In this document: in pieces, positions 45,433 to 56,546 of the stretch
How positions within the stretch are numbered: the first letter of the stretch is position 1
How the letters are laid out: every line of letters begins with the position of its first letter
Source of the DNA: Humulus lupulus
Taxonomy: Eukaryota > Streptophyta > Magnoliopsida > Rosales > Cannabaceae
Direction: 5' to 3'
NCBI RefSeq assembly: GCF_963169125.1
Contig: NC_084797.1
Location: 95,451,868 to 95,515,867, forward strand
DNA: 64,000 nt
Position numbers and translations under genes: made by a program
The notes under the pieces: generated by a model
The model's input: only the letters and a program-made list of their open reading frames with translations
Told to the model about the DNA's origin: nothing
Database searches by the model: none

Positions 45433-46831
45433 TGGGCCAAGCCCTAATCATGTACATCACATAATGGGTGCAGTTTTCTTACCTTAGGTCCAAGTGTGAT
45501 ATATAATAAGAACGGCCCTTGAGCACGATCCTGATCCCGAGCCCCTAGCGATTACCTAGCCACAACCAAGTATAGAATCCCATCAATAATTAGCAAACAG
45601 AGGCTTTCAGACTATGTCCTAGCCTCTAGAACATCAAGTACTGCTAAATCGGGTAGTGGGATCGATCCCGAGCCCTAAGATTTGAGTTATCGCAGTCAAA
45701 GCCTCCATTGGCAAAAAACTGTCATTTGCGCCGCGACTCACCTTTCTAGGGTCGCGACGCCCCATCTTAAGAGCTGTGACTCTCACAATCAGAGAGCCCA
45801 GCCCCAAACACACAGGGCTAGGGCCACGGCGCAGCCTATCAGGCGCCATTGTGCTACCCAGCTTCTAGAAACCACAAGACGTCTAAGTTCATGAGGGTTG
45901 CAACGCCCAAGAACAGGGTCGCGGCACGACCTCGCGAACTCCGATTTCTCAGCCCGAAATCTTCTCAAAATCATCCCCAAATCCATACCAAACTCACCAT
46001 TCAGTCACCCAACATCCCTAGAACCACTTAAGCATCAAAACCCGCGGTTCAAATAAATCAAACCTCACCAAACCGTAGAAATCCAATTCAAACATAAGGA
46101 ACTTAAGAAAAAGGAAACTAAAAAATTCAAAGCTTAAATTACCTCTGATTATGTAATTTTTTCACTAAATCCTCCGATAATTAAGCTTCTAATCTTCCCC
46201 AGAATCGTTATAACTCTATCCTTGCTTGAATCCGAGCCCTAAAACTCGAGTTTCCTTCGAAAATGGAATGAGCGGTAAAAAGGAGAACGGGAGAGAGAGA
46301 GAGAAAGTGTTTCAACATACTGTACTGTTTATGATAGGTTACTTCGAGATCAAGTAACCTAAAGTAAAACCAAAGGCTTGGGGTCCCAAAACCGCCGCCG
46401 AGGCTAAAATAGTCAAAATTTCCATAATTCCCTCCTGATCTCATTATCCCGATAATGTACTAAATATCCAAAATAACACTTGACCACCCCAAGTCAAGTA
46501 TTAATCCCGTTGTGACTTTCTCGCTAACTTGCTCCCTAGGATTGCCTCTTGCCGAATAACCCAAATATATCCACATAATAATGTGGTCTCACATATATAT
46601 CACATATATGCCAAATATACCCATAGCAGGCCAAATTAAGAAAATTGCCCTTCCAATAAGAAACCGACCCACATGCATATTTAATACACCTAGACATGCA
46701 TATCAAGTCATATTATAATATAACTCACATAATCATGCAATGATACATATAGGCACATAATTTTCCATAGTTTTCCATCTTGGCCCCCTAATTAAGGCCA
46801 TAAGCCTTGTTAGGTAATTTGGGACGTTACA
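45433..46831 (-). repeat. Partial 3' LTR of E
   Basis: Sense start is TGTAACGTCCC at 46831. The GC cassette (CGCCGCGAC, GTCGCGACGCC words) is at 45725-45925, GAG|GTAAT at 46142, and the CCTAGCCACAACCAAG box near 45550. The LTR stops at about 45433 before the tandem cassette and the conserved block, so its 3' third is missing. Confidence 0.82.
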
Positions 46832-46846
46832 ACCCCCCTCTTACAG
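46832..46846 (-). promoter_or_regulatory. Polypurine tract of E
   Basis: Minus strand AAGAGGGGGGT immediately before TGTAACGTCCC. Confidence 0.75.
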
Positions 46847-46849
46847 GAA

Positions 46850-48150
46850 TTTCGTCCTAGAAATTTTACCTGAAAAACTTGGGATACTGATTCTGCATAT
46901 CTTACTCCAGCTCCCAGGTCGCTTCCTCAACCTTGTTGTTCCTCCATAATACCTTAATCAAAGGTATAGTTTTATTTCTCATGACCTTATCCTTCCTGTA
47001 TAATATCTGGGCTGGTTGTTTCTCATAGGAGAGATCTGCCTAAATCTCCAGATCCTTGTAATTCAACACATGAGTCACGTCTGACACATATTTCCGAAGG
47101 GCCAAAATATGAAATTCATTGTGTACGGCCGACAGTGCTGGAGGTAAGGCCAAATTATCGGCCACCTAACCAATCCTCTCCAGGATCTCAAATGGTCTGA
47201 CAAATCTAAGTCTCTGCTTACCCTTCTTCCCACATCTAAGACTCTAAGGAAGACAGTATCCCACTGAAACTCTACGTTCCTCCATTTGGGATTAGCATAA
47301 ATTTTCTGCCTGCTTTGAGAAGCGAGCATTCGAGCTTTTATCTTCTCAATAGCCTCATTGGTCCTTTGAACTGCCTTAGGAACCCAAGTATTTCCCTTTC
47401 TTCTGTCTCATCTCAATGTATGGGAGATCTACATTTCCTACCGTACAGCTTCTCATAAGGATCCACCCCAATGGTTGACTGATAACTGTTATAGTAGGAA
47501 AACTTTATCAAAGGCAAATACTTACTCGAGGACCCATCAAAGTCCAACACGCATGCTCGCACCATGTCCTATAATATATGTATTGTCCTCTCAAATTTCC
47601 CATCTATTTGAGGATGATTGGCAGTACTGAACTTCAACTGTGTACCATGGCCTTCTGCAAACTTCCCCAAAACTCGGAATTAAATGTGGGGTCCCTATCT
47701 GACATGATCATTCTCAGAGTCCCATGAAGGCACACTATCTCTCTCACATAGAGATCTGCATTCTGGTCAACTGTATAAGTTGTCCTCACCGATAAGAAGT
47801 GAGCTAAATTGGTGTATCAATCCACATTTACCCCCACTGAATCATGTTGTCCCATAGTCCTGGGTAACCCCACCATGAAATTCATCGTGATGTGCTCCCA
47901 TTTCAACTCTGGGATGTCCAGAGGTTGTAATAGCCCTGCTTGTCTCAGATGATCAACCTTGACCCGTTGACATGTCAAGTACATAGCCACATATTCTGTA
48001 ACATCGTTGTTCATCCTAAACCACCAATACAGCGATCTCACATCGCGATATATCTTCGTGGTGCATGGATGCAAATAGTAAGGGCTAGTATGAGATTCAT
48101 GCAAAATCTTTCATCTGATAACAGTGTCCATCGTAACACAGATCCAACCT
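46850..48150 (-). pseudogene. pol: E integrase region (degraded)
   Basis: 48104-47817 holds the zinc-binding part (YLHPCTTKIYRDVRSLYWW, ...YLTCQRVK) with one Cys changed to Tyr and HPG changed to HPC, then WEHITMNFMVGLPR. The core downstream is frameshifted but aligns with H integrase. The C-terminal chromodomain-like tail (46850-47060) can be matched to H only in pieces. Confidence 0.78.
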
Positions 48151-48215
48151 TTGTATCTCAACAAGCCTATATCTAACACTACATAATCCCTAGATACTCC
48201 AGCTATGACGTCCCC

Positions 48216-49484
48216 TCAGATCTTTGTCAATTGTAGATCACCCAACAATCCTTCCTTTATCTTTTCTAACAGCGTAGAATGTAGCATGATATTGGCCAAT
48301 TGGCCCACCAACAAACATATACCAGTTCTGTTCATATCCTTTGCAAACTCTCTGGATATCTGTCTCGCACTATATATCTGTCCCGGACCATTCCGACTTA
48401 AGGCAATCGCCACCACGTTGGCCTTCCTAGGGTGATACAGGATTTCAGAATCATAATCCTTCACCAACTCCAGCCAACGCCTTTGTCTCATGCTCAGATC
48501 TTTCTGTTTGAAAAAAAAAACTTTAGGCTCTTATGGTCAATGTATATCTCACATTTCTCCCCATAAATGTATTGCCTTCATACCTTTAATCCAAAGACCC
48601 GTGCTAGCAATTCCAGATCATGAGTGGGGTATCTATGTTCATACTCTTTCAACTGATGTGATGCATAGCAATCACCTTCTCCGACTGCATAAGAACACAA
48701 CCTAAACCCTGATGTGAGGCATCACAATATATCATGAACTTCTCTTGATCTGTTGGAAGACTTAGAACTGGAGCTATAATCAATCGCTGCTTCACTTCTT
48801 GGGAGATCTTCTCACACTTATCTAACCACACAAACTTCTGACCCTTGCGTGTTAGTTCAGTCAATGGAGTAGAAATCCTTGAGAACCCTTCCACAAAATG
48901 CCTATAATAACTTTCCAATCCAAGGAAGCTCCTGATCTCTGAGGCCTTCCTTGGCCTTGGCCAGTCTCTAACGGCCTCAATCTTGGCTGGGTCCACCTTG
49001 ATCCCATCCCTACTCACAATATGACCAAGGAAAGTTACCTGAGGTAACCAGAATTCACATCTCTTGAACTTTGCAAACAGTCTATGTTCCCTCAGCCTCT
49101 GTAGAACTAACCTAAGATGTGGCTCATGTTCTGAATCTGACTAAGAATAAACCAGAATATCGTCGATGAAGATGATCACATACCGATCCAGATAATCTTT
49201 GAACATCCAGTTCACCAGGTCCATCAAAACAGCTGGGCATTATTCAACTTAAACGACATGACTAAAGACTCATAATGCCCATATATGGTTCAAAAAGCAG
49301 TCTTTGGTATATCTCCCTCCTTGATCCTCAACTGGTGATAACCAGATTTAAGATCTTTCTTTGAGAATACCATTTTACCCTGCAACTGATCAAATAGATC
49401 ATCTATCCTTGGCAGAGGATACTTGTTCTTTATTGTTAACTTATTCAATTCTCTGTAGTCAATACACATTCTCAGAGAACCATC
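48216..49484 (-). pseudogene. pol: E reverse transcriptase and RNase H
   Basis: The catalytic FIDDILVYS is readable at about 49144-49170 and is intact, followed by a stop (YS-stop-SDSEHE). 49017-48649 has [36 protein letters not shown] and the RNase H start [18 protein letters not shown]; a frame break follows. 48491-48216 has [20 protein letters not shown] with AIALSRN in place of the usual ADALSRK, so the last RNase H aspartate is changed. A frame problem lies at 49215-49330. Confidence 0.84.
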
Positions 49485-51395
49485 CTACTTCATTACAAAC
49501 AGGACTAGTACACCCCATGGTGAGAAATTGGGTCTAATAAAACCCAAGTCTAGTAGCTCTTGCAGCTGTACCTTTAGCTCTTTTAACTCTCCTGGGGCCA
49601 TTCTGTATGGTGCCCTAAACATTGGCTCTGTCCCTGGTGCCAGTTTAATAACAAATTCAATTTCTCTGTGTGGCGGCAATCTTGGTAAATCCTCTGGAAA
49701 CACATCCAGAAATTCACAGACTAATCTAGTCTCCTCTGGTCCCACTAGGACGATTTGAGTGGTATCCATCACACTGGCTAAGAATCCTATGCAACCACCT
49801 TGCAATAGATCTCTAGCCCTTAATACAAATATCATAGGTACATGGGGTCCATGCACAGTGCCAACACATACAAAAGGTTCCTCATCGTCAGGCTCAAAGG
49901 TTACCATTTTCCTTCTACAATCTATAGTTGCCCATACTTCACTAACTAGTCCACACCCAGAATCATATAAAAGTTGGTCATAACAAACTCTATCAAATCA
50001 ACTAACAAATCTCTGGCCTCCACTATCACTGGCAACGATTTAACCCATCTTATGGATACTACTAACTCCTAGTGGGTAATAAGGTCCCAACCCCACAGCA
50101 TAATAATCACATGGTCTACACAATCTATCAATAGTTCTACTTGCAACGAAAGAATGTGTAGCACCAGAATCAATCAAAATAGTATAAGGGGTTCCAACAC
50201 TAAGAAGCTGACCTGTGACTATTGAGGGACAAGCCTCTGCTTCTGCCTGTGTCAACGCGAACACTTGGGCTGGAGTCGAGTTGTTTGCCTTTCTTTGTTC
50301 TTTCTTTCTTGCCTTCGGAAAATATTTCTTTAAGTGTCCCACTATCCCGTACAAAAAGCATGCATTTGCTCGACACTACCCTATATGGCAACTCTTACAT
50401 CTGGCGCACTCTGGAAAAGTCCTCTAGCCTTAATTGTCGCTCAGGCGGCCTATTTGAATAACATGTGGCCTCCTGTCAAGGCTTGGAGTTGGAAAGGAAT
50501 CAAGCACCTTCCTTTTCTGACCACTGGTGCCCCCGCCCCTACCTGGACTCATAAATGGAGGTCCCACCATCCTAGTATCTCTTCTGGCCGCGTTCTCGAG
50601 CCAGATTTTGTTCTCTACGCTCTCATCTGTGAGCACCTTCTTAACAATCTGTGCATAAGTGGTCATTCCTGCCACAGTGATAATACAAACATCCCAGGCT
50701 ATCATAGGTTGTAGCCCCTAGAGAAACCACTCCCTTCTGGTTCCATCAGTGGGCACCAATTCCCCAGTAAACTTTGCCAATCTATCAAATGTTAGGGCAT
50801 ATTCAGTCACTGATGAGTTACCCAAAAGTAATCTGCTGAACTCCTAAGGTTTTGCAGCCCTGATGGCATCATTATAATACTTTTCATTAAACAGAGTTCG
50901 AAACTCTTTCCAATCCAAGACATTAACATATCTAATCTTGGATATCCCCTCCCACAAGATTCGAGCATCCTCCCAAAAAATATATGTGGCATAGGCCACC
51001 CTGTCATTACCAACCACCCTCATAAAGTCTAGGATTGTGGTAACAATGCTCATCCACTGTTTGGCCTTAGCCGAATCTGCACAACCCTCAAAGACTAGAG
51101 GGTGTTGTTTCCTGAACCTTTCATAAAGAGGATCCCATTTGCTCGGTTGCTCAACTTTTGGCACCATCACAGGTGGTGCCTCTGGAAAAATGTTCCTTGC
51201 ATGAACCTGTTGCTGTCTCAAGAGGCAGATTTCTTCTTCCTGCCTCAATACCCTAGCTTGCAAATCAGCACACACCTACTGCCAGTTCTCAGGAGCTGGT
51301 GTAGGGGTCTGACCCTAATCATTATCCTGACCCTGTTGATCATTCTGGCCCTGATCTTCCTAGCCATTTGTTGATTGAATCTTCCTTAGAAGCAT
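49485..51395 (-). pseudogene. gag: E gag, protease and start of RT
   Basis: Gag starts at about 51395 (MLLRKIQSTNG, then a stop); the core 51275-50844 has WDPLYERFRKQHPLVFEG and FNEKYYNDAIRAAK. The knuckle at 50430-50290 has lost ligands (YGIVGHLKKYFPKARK). Protease 50300-50040 has TPYTILIDSGATHSFVAS, with DSG intact. 49907-49485 reads from protease end into RT: PHREIEFVIKLAPGTEP, YRMAPGELKELKVQLQELLD. Multiple frame changes separate these pieces. Confidence 0.83.
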
Positions 51396-51572
51396 ACTTC
51401 CAAGCTTATACCTTGATGGAATAATCAATTCGGCCAGTTAGGGAGTAATAACTAAACGTCTTGCCGCCTCACAGTCCCAGACCAAACAGACAATCATTCA
51501 AATTAAGTAATAATGCTAATAAGCATGTCGATTCATATTTATATCCATGTCTGGTGCTAATAAGCACTTCCA
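51396..51572 (-). other. Partial leader of E
   Basis: It aligns with the leader of H (30200-30430: CTAATAAGCA, GTAATAACTAAAC-like words). It ends at about 51572 without primer site or LTR. Confidence 0.5.
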
Positions 51573-53100
51573 GATATTCATTGAAGAAGAGTTTCCATAA
51601 TTCCTGCACCCGTTCCATCATAAGCTTGTCTTGGAATCCAGTGCACTCAGCCACGAAGTCAGCGAGAGCCTAGCCCTTTATTAGTGTTCGTGGATTTTAT
51701 AGGATCTCAAACTAACGGAGTTCGATGGCCCAATTCAATAGACATCTCAATGCTTCAGACTTTTGCAAGACTTACCTTAAATGTTAATCGGTTAAGAGGT
51801 GTATGGTGGGATGGAAATACGATCTAAGCTTTCTTGATGCCAAACATAGGATGAACGCAAGCTTCTCAATCAAGGGCAATCGAGACTCAGCTCCCAAAAG
51901 CCTCTTGCTTATATAGTACACTGGTTATTGTGTCTGATTCTCCTCTAGAACTAATACATAAATAACCATGTTCTTCGTTATTTCTAGGTAGAGGTATCAG
52001 CATTCCCCAACAACTGGTTTTGACAAAACGGGGTGTTCACCTAGATGCCTTTTCAGATATTGAAATGCATGTGTTGTAGTCTTCAGTCCATTCAAATTGT
52101 CTATTTTCCTTGAGTTGATTTTAGAAGGGGAGACATTTATCTGTGGATTTGGATACGAACTGATTTAGTACGACGGCTTTTTCAGTTAGGCTCTGGACTT
52201 CTTTTCGCGATCTAGGCAATGGAATTTCTAACAGTGATCTTATTTTCTCTATATTAGCTTCAATCCCCCTTGAATTCACAATGAAGCCCAAAAACTTCCC
52301 CGACAAAACGCCGAAGGTACAGTTTTGAGGATTGAGCTTCATGTCGTAATTTCTTAACACGCCAAAAATATTCTTCTAGGCCGGATACTTGGTTATTGGC
52401 ATTTTTCGACTTGACAATCATGTCATAAACATACACTTCCATTTTTTATCGATCTGATCAATGAACATCTTATTTACCAATCTTTGGTAAGTTGTTTCAG
52501 CATTCTTCAATCTGAACGTCATGACTTTATATAAGTACATGTTGTGCTTGGTCATGAAGAAAGTATGCTCTTAGTCTGCATGGTTCATCACAATCTGGTT
52601 ATATCTAGAATACGTGTCCATGAAAGACATGAGCTCGTGACCCGCTGTGGCATCGACTAATTGATCAATTTTAGGTAAGGGCAAACAGTCCTTTGGAAAG
52701 GCCTTATTGAGGTTTGAGAAGTTGATCCAAGTTCTCCAATTTTAGATTTTTTTTACAACCAGGACAAGGTTGGCTATTCAGGTTAGATATTTCGCCTCCT
52801 TGATGAATCTATATTTTATGAGGCGAGCTACCTCTTCGTCCAGAGTTTCTCCTCTTTCCTTTCCCAATAGCCTTACTTTCTGCTGCTTTGCAGGTACATT
52901 CTTGTCAAAATTTAGTGTGTGCATGATTACACTCGTACTGATTCCTACCATATTAGCATGTGACCAGGTGAAGATGCCGAGGTTTTTTCCTTAGAAACTC
53001 GACCAGATCCATTTTATATTCATCACTGAGGTTCTTACAATTCTTGACAACTTTTGAAGTGGTTTCTTAATCGAGGATTGCCTCTTCTATCTCCACTAGA
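51573..53100 (-). pseudogene. pol: T reverse transcriptase and RNase H
   Basis: 52442-52260 reads MEVYVYDMIVKSKNANNQVS: the usual VYVDDM catalytic pair has its first Asp changed to Tyr. Then 52360-52121 has NPQNCTFGVLSGKFLGFIVN, SRGIEANIEKIRSLLE and STDKCLPF, typical of Tat RT thumb. RNase H words (ECTGFQDK, LMMERVQELWKLFFN) reach 51573. Stops and frame changes are frequent; upstream RT (52500-53000) can be followed only in fragments. Confidence 0.8.
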
Positions 53101-53974
53101 GAGTGGAGCTCAGATCGATCTTCGCCTACTCTTAGATCTATTTATTCTGGCTGGGCGGCCTCATTTACTGTCGGTTGAGGTTCTTCCAGCTCTTCAACAA
53201 CTATCATTGCCTGAGGCTCCTCATTTTCTTCAATTACCACCATGGTTTGTTGCCTAGGTTGTTATTTTCCCATCATGGAAATGCTATAGAATTCCATGGT
53301 AGCGAGCTAATCCCCCCTTGCAATACATACTCCCAAAGGGGAAGGACCTCATGGCTAGGTGGCAATAGAAGTTATGGCTTCAAACGTCATAAACACTGTC
53401 GGTCTTCCCAAAATTGTGTTATAGGTAGCCAAACAGTCTATTACTATGAACTCGAGCATTTTAACCATAGCTCTTGCTTCATCTCCCATGGTTAATACGA
53501 GCTCTATTGTCCCAATGGCTGTCATTCCTTCTCATTAGAAGCCATAAAGAGTTATGGAGGTCACATTTAGATCAATAACTAATAGCCCCATCTTTTTTTA
53601 GAGTGGACTTGAATAGCACGTTTGCTAAGCTCCCATTATTGATCAAGATTCTTCTAACCCTCTGATTTGCGCACTGAATGGCTATTGCAAGAGGATCATT
53701 ATGAGGGAATATGACGTGGTTAGTATCCTCTTTTGTGAAAATTATTTGTTGTTTATCCATTAGTTGTTAATTTAACAACTGCTATTCTGGGGTTAATACC
53801 AGGCCCTCATGATTTTTTAGCTCCTTGATGTATCTTTTATAGACCCCATTGCTTGTGCCCGCCAAATGGGGTCCTCCTGCAATGGTGACTATATATCTTC
53901 CTTCGACATGGGTGTCTCAATCTCATCCTTTTATTGATGACAATCATTAGTGTTGTGGCCAATGTCGTTATGAT
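53101..53974 (-). pseudogene. T gag knuckle and aspartic protease
   Basis: 53760-53572 contains ITFTKEDTNHVIFPHNDPLA-like sequence and RRILINNGSLANVLF: the protease active-site DNGS appears as NNGS, an Asp to Asn change. At 53974-53900 a Tat-type knuckle (CYHNDIGHNTNDCHQ) is readable, and the LINE entered just upstream of it. The part 53101-53560 corresponds to the protease-RT linker and is degraded. Confidence 0.75.
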
Positions 53975-53989
53975 AACATTTTCTTAGAT

Positions 53990-54628
53990 ATGGCTAAGGG
54001 GGCTAGGAATGGGGGAAAAGTTGAGGGAAAGAGTAATTGCAAGAAGCGAGGACCTTCTTCTTCGGATAGAACCATTAAAACACGGTCCATGGATGCAATT
54101 CTAGGGATACAGGAATTGGAAATTATTGAAGATGCAGATATGGAGACTATGAAGATGCAATCGGATCTGTCCCGCGAAATGCCTGATTCCACTCCACAAC
54201 ATACTGCAATTCATGCATCATTGAAAAATAGAAGGATTCAGAATCGCATTTTCTCTATACACACTGAAGATGGCACCTGGGTGGATACAGTGGATGGTGT
54301 ACAAAGAGCTTTTTTAGAATATTATCAAAATTTATTGGGGACTCAATTGCATAGTAGGAGGAAGGTGTCACAGGCTGTTGTTGACTTAGGTCCAGTCATT
54401 TCTGAGGGGCATTCTAGGCTACTGTTAGAAGCTTTTACAGCTCAGGAAGTTAAAGATGCCCTCTTCTCTATTCCAGGTTTGAAGGCCCCTGGTCCTGATG
54501 GCTATAGTAGTTTTTTTTATCAGGATAATTGGGATTTAGTAGGTGTCGAGGTGTGTTCGGCTGTCTTAAAGAGATTAATGCTACAACCATCACCCTCATT
54601 CCAAAAACCAAATGTCCGACCAAAGTAA
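53990..54628 (+). pseudogene. LINE ORF2 part 1 (pre-RT), endonuclease deleted
   Basis: The frame opens at the first base of the LINE (MAKGARNGGKVEGKSNC, basic), then near residue 75 switches to the region just ahead of RT ([50 protein letters not shown]). About 250 residues of endonuclease expected between these are missing, so this is an internally deleted copy. A frameshift near 54580 leads to [20 protein letters not shown] in the next frame, then to the piece at 54629. Confidence 0.82.
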
Positions 54629-56431
54629 GTGATTTCCGTCCCATCTCCTGTTGTAATGTGCTATATAAAATTGTATCTCTTGATTGCAGAGAACCAAGGG
54701 GGTTTTGTTCATGGGAGGTACATAGCTCACAATATCATGATTTGTCAAGACTTAGTTCAGCATTATGGATGGAAACACTGTAAGCTGAGTTCTATGATTA
54801 AAGTTGATTTGCAGAAGGCATATGACACAATAGAATGGGATTTTATAGAGGAAATGCTTACTTCTTTTAAGTTCTCGAAGAAGATTATTCAGTTAATCAT
54901 GATATGTGTTAGATCACCTAAATTCTCCTTATTGCTCAATGGCTCTCAGCATGGTTTCTTTGCAGCTAAAAGGGGATTAAGGCAAGGGGATCCAATGTCT
55001 CCATTATTGTTTGTGTTAGGTATGGAGTATCTGTCTAGAATCATGATTAATGTGGGATCTATCTCTGATTATAAGTATCATGCTAAATGCAACTCCCTGA
55101 GATTAAATCATTTATGCTTTGCAGATAACTTATTACTATTTTTTCATGGAGATTTTATCTCTATTCTATGGATGCTTAGAGGACTCAAACTGTTTTCGGG
55201 GACATCAGGTTTGGTACCAAATCAGAACAAATTTGCTCTATTCTGTAGTGGTATGGTGGAGGCTGAGGTTAATACAGTGCTAGAAGCTTCAGGATTTGCT
55301 AGAAGCTATTTACCTTTCCAATATCTTGGTATTCCAATCTGTTCCAAGAAAATTTCTTTGGTGGAATGTGGCATTATTTTAGAGAAAATGGTGCATAGAA
55401 TCAGGCAATGGAGCTCTCAGAATTTATCTTATATGGGCAGAGTTACATTAATTAATGCAGTTCTTCTTTCTATACACTCCTATTAGGCCCAAATTATGAT
55501 ATTGCCGAAGAGGATACTGAAGGAAATTGATGCCATTTGTAGAGCCTTTCTTTGGAGAGGAATGAGTGACCACGCAGGGCCTGGTCTTGTTGCTTGGCAT
55601 ACCATTTGTAACTCTAAGACAGGTGGAGGATTGGGTTTTAAGAGGGTTGTGGACTGGAATATTGCAGCTATAGGGAAATATATATGGGCAATTGCTTCCA
55701 AAAAAGATAATTTGTGGGTTAAATGGATTCACAATATATATTTGAAGCAATTGGATTGGTGGGAATATAAAGCTCCCTCGGCTTGCAGCTTGTATTGGAG
55801 AAAAATGGTGGCTACTAAGGATCTTTTTAAAGCAAAAATAGATTTGGCATCCCTTTCAGCTATGAAATTCAGTATTAAAATAGGTCATGACTTGTTGTTT
55901 GCTTCACCTCTCAAAGTACATTGGGAAAAGTTTGTTTGGGAGAGATTTTCTATACCAAAGCACAGGTTTATACTTTGGTTAGTTATGCTTCAGAGATTGT
56001 GTACCAGGGTCTTCATCCGTAATTACAACTCAACTATGGATCCATCTTGTCTATTCTGTGGAGAACATAATAAAGATGTTCATCATCTCTTTTTTCAGTG
56101 TAAATATAGAAAGCAATGTCTATTACAGGTGAAGAAATGGCTGGTTTGGAAAGTAAAAGCAGAGGATTATGAGAACTTGCTGCAATGGATATTCAAAACA
56201 AGGAGATGGAGCAGATTTCAAAAAAGTATCTTGACAGCTGTTGTTGCTTCCTTGATTTATCACATTTGGAGAGTGAGGAATGACATACTATGGTCACAAA
56301 AGGTTTGGTCTACAGCTCATACGGTCCAAGAAATACAAAGAGATATTAGTTTGCGGATATACACTATAATACCAAACAAGACAAATCATTTAGATAGAGA
56401 TTGGTTTCATGCTATTTGTAAAAATATCTAG
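54629..56431 (+). pseudogene. LINE ORF2 part 2 (RT and zf-RVT-like C-terminus)
   Basis: RT motifs: [59 protein letters not shown], then [11 protein letters not shown], where the universal FADD has become FADN, which should abolish polymerase activity. A short gap (about 14 residues) precedes LIAENQ. One stop at 55484-55486 divides the frame. The second half (55496-56431) has IPKHRFILWLVMLQRLCTRV and CLFCGEHNKDVHHLFFQCKY, the zinc-binding C-terminus usual in plant L1 ORF2, ending at 56431. Loss of activity looks recent: a single catalytic change and few stops. Confidence 0.9.
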
Positions 56432-56546
56432 CTGATGTATAGAAGATAGGTATATTGGGGAGTTATAGAATTAGAATCATATATGGAACTTGTACATGAT
56501 TTGGTTTTGAGCAATACAATGATCTTATTCACCAAAAAAAAAAAAC

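Larger units (their letters stand above)
45433..51572 (-). mobile_element. E: chromovirus-type Ty3/gypsy element, minus strand, truncated at both LTRs
   Basis: Close relative of H. It has a partial 3' LTR (45433-46831), polypurine tract, integrase, RNase H, RT, protease, gag and part of the leader (to about 51572), where sequence of element T starts abruptly. The 5' LTR is absent. This is the most complete pol in the window and keeps the RT catalytic FIDD, but it has stops and frameshifts. Confidence 0.87.
53990..56545 (+). mobile_element. L1-type LINE, 5'-truncated, 2556 bp
   Basis: A 13-bp duplication CATTTTCTTAGAT flanks it (53977-53989 and 56546-56558), and it ends in a 12-base A tract (56534-56545): target-primed reverse transcription. 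Content: a short N-terminal piece, RT, and a C-terminal zinc domain. The endonuclease domain is absent. It inserted on the strand opposite to T. Confidence 0.93.
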
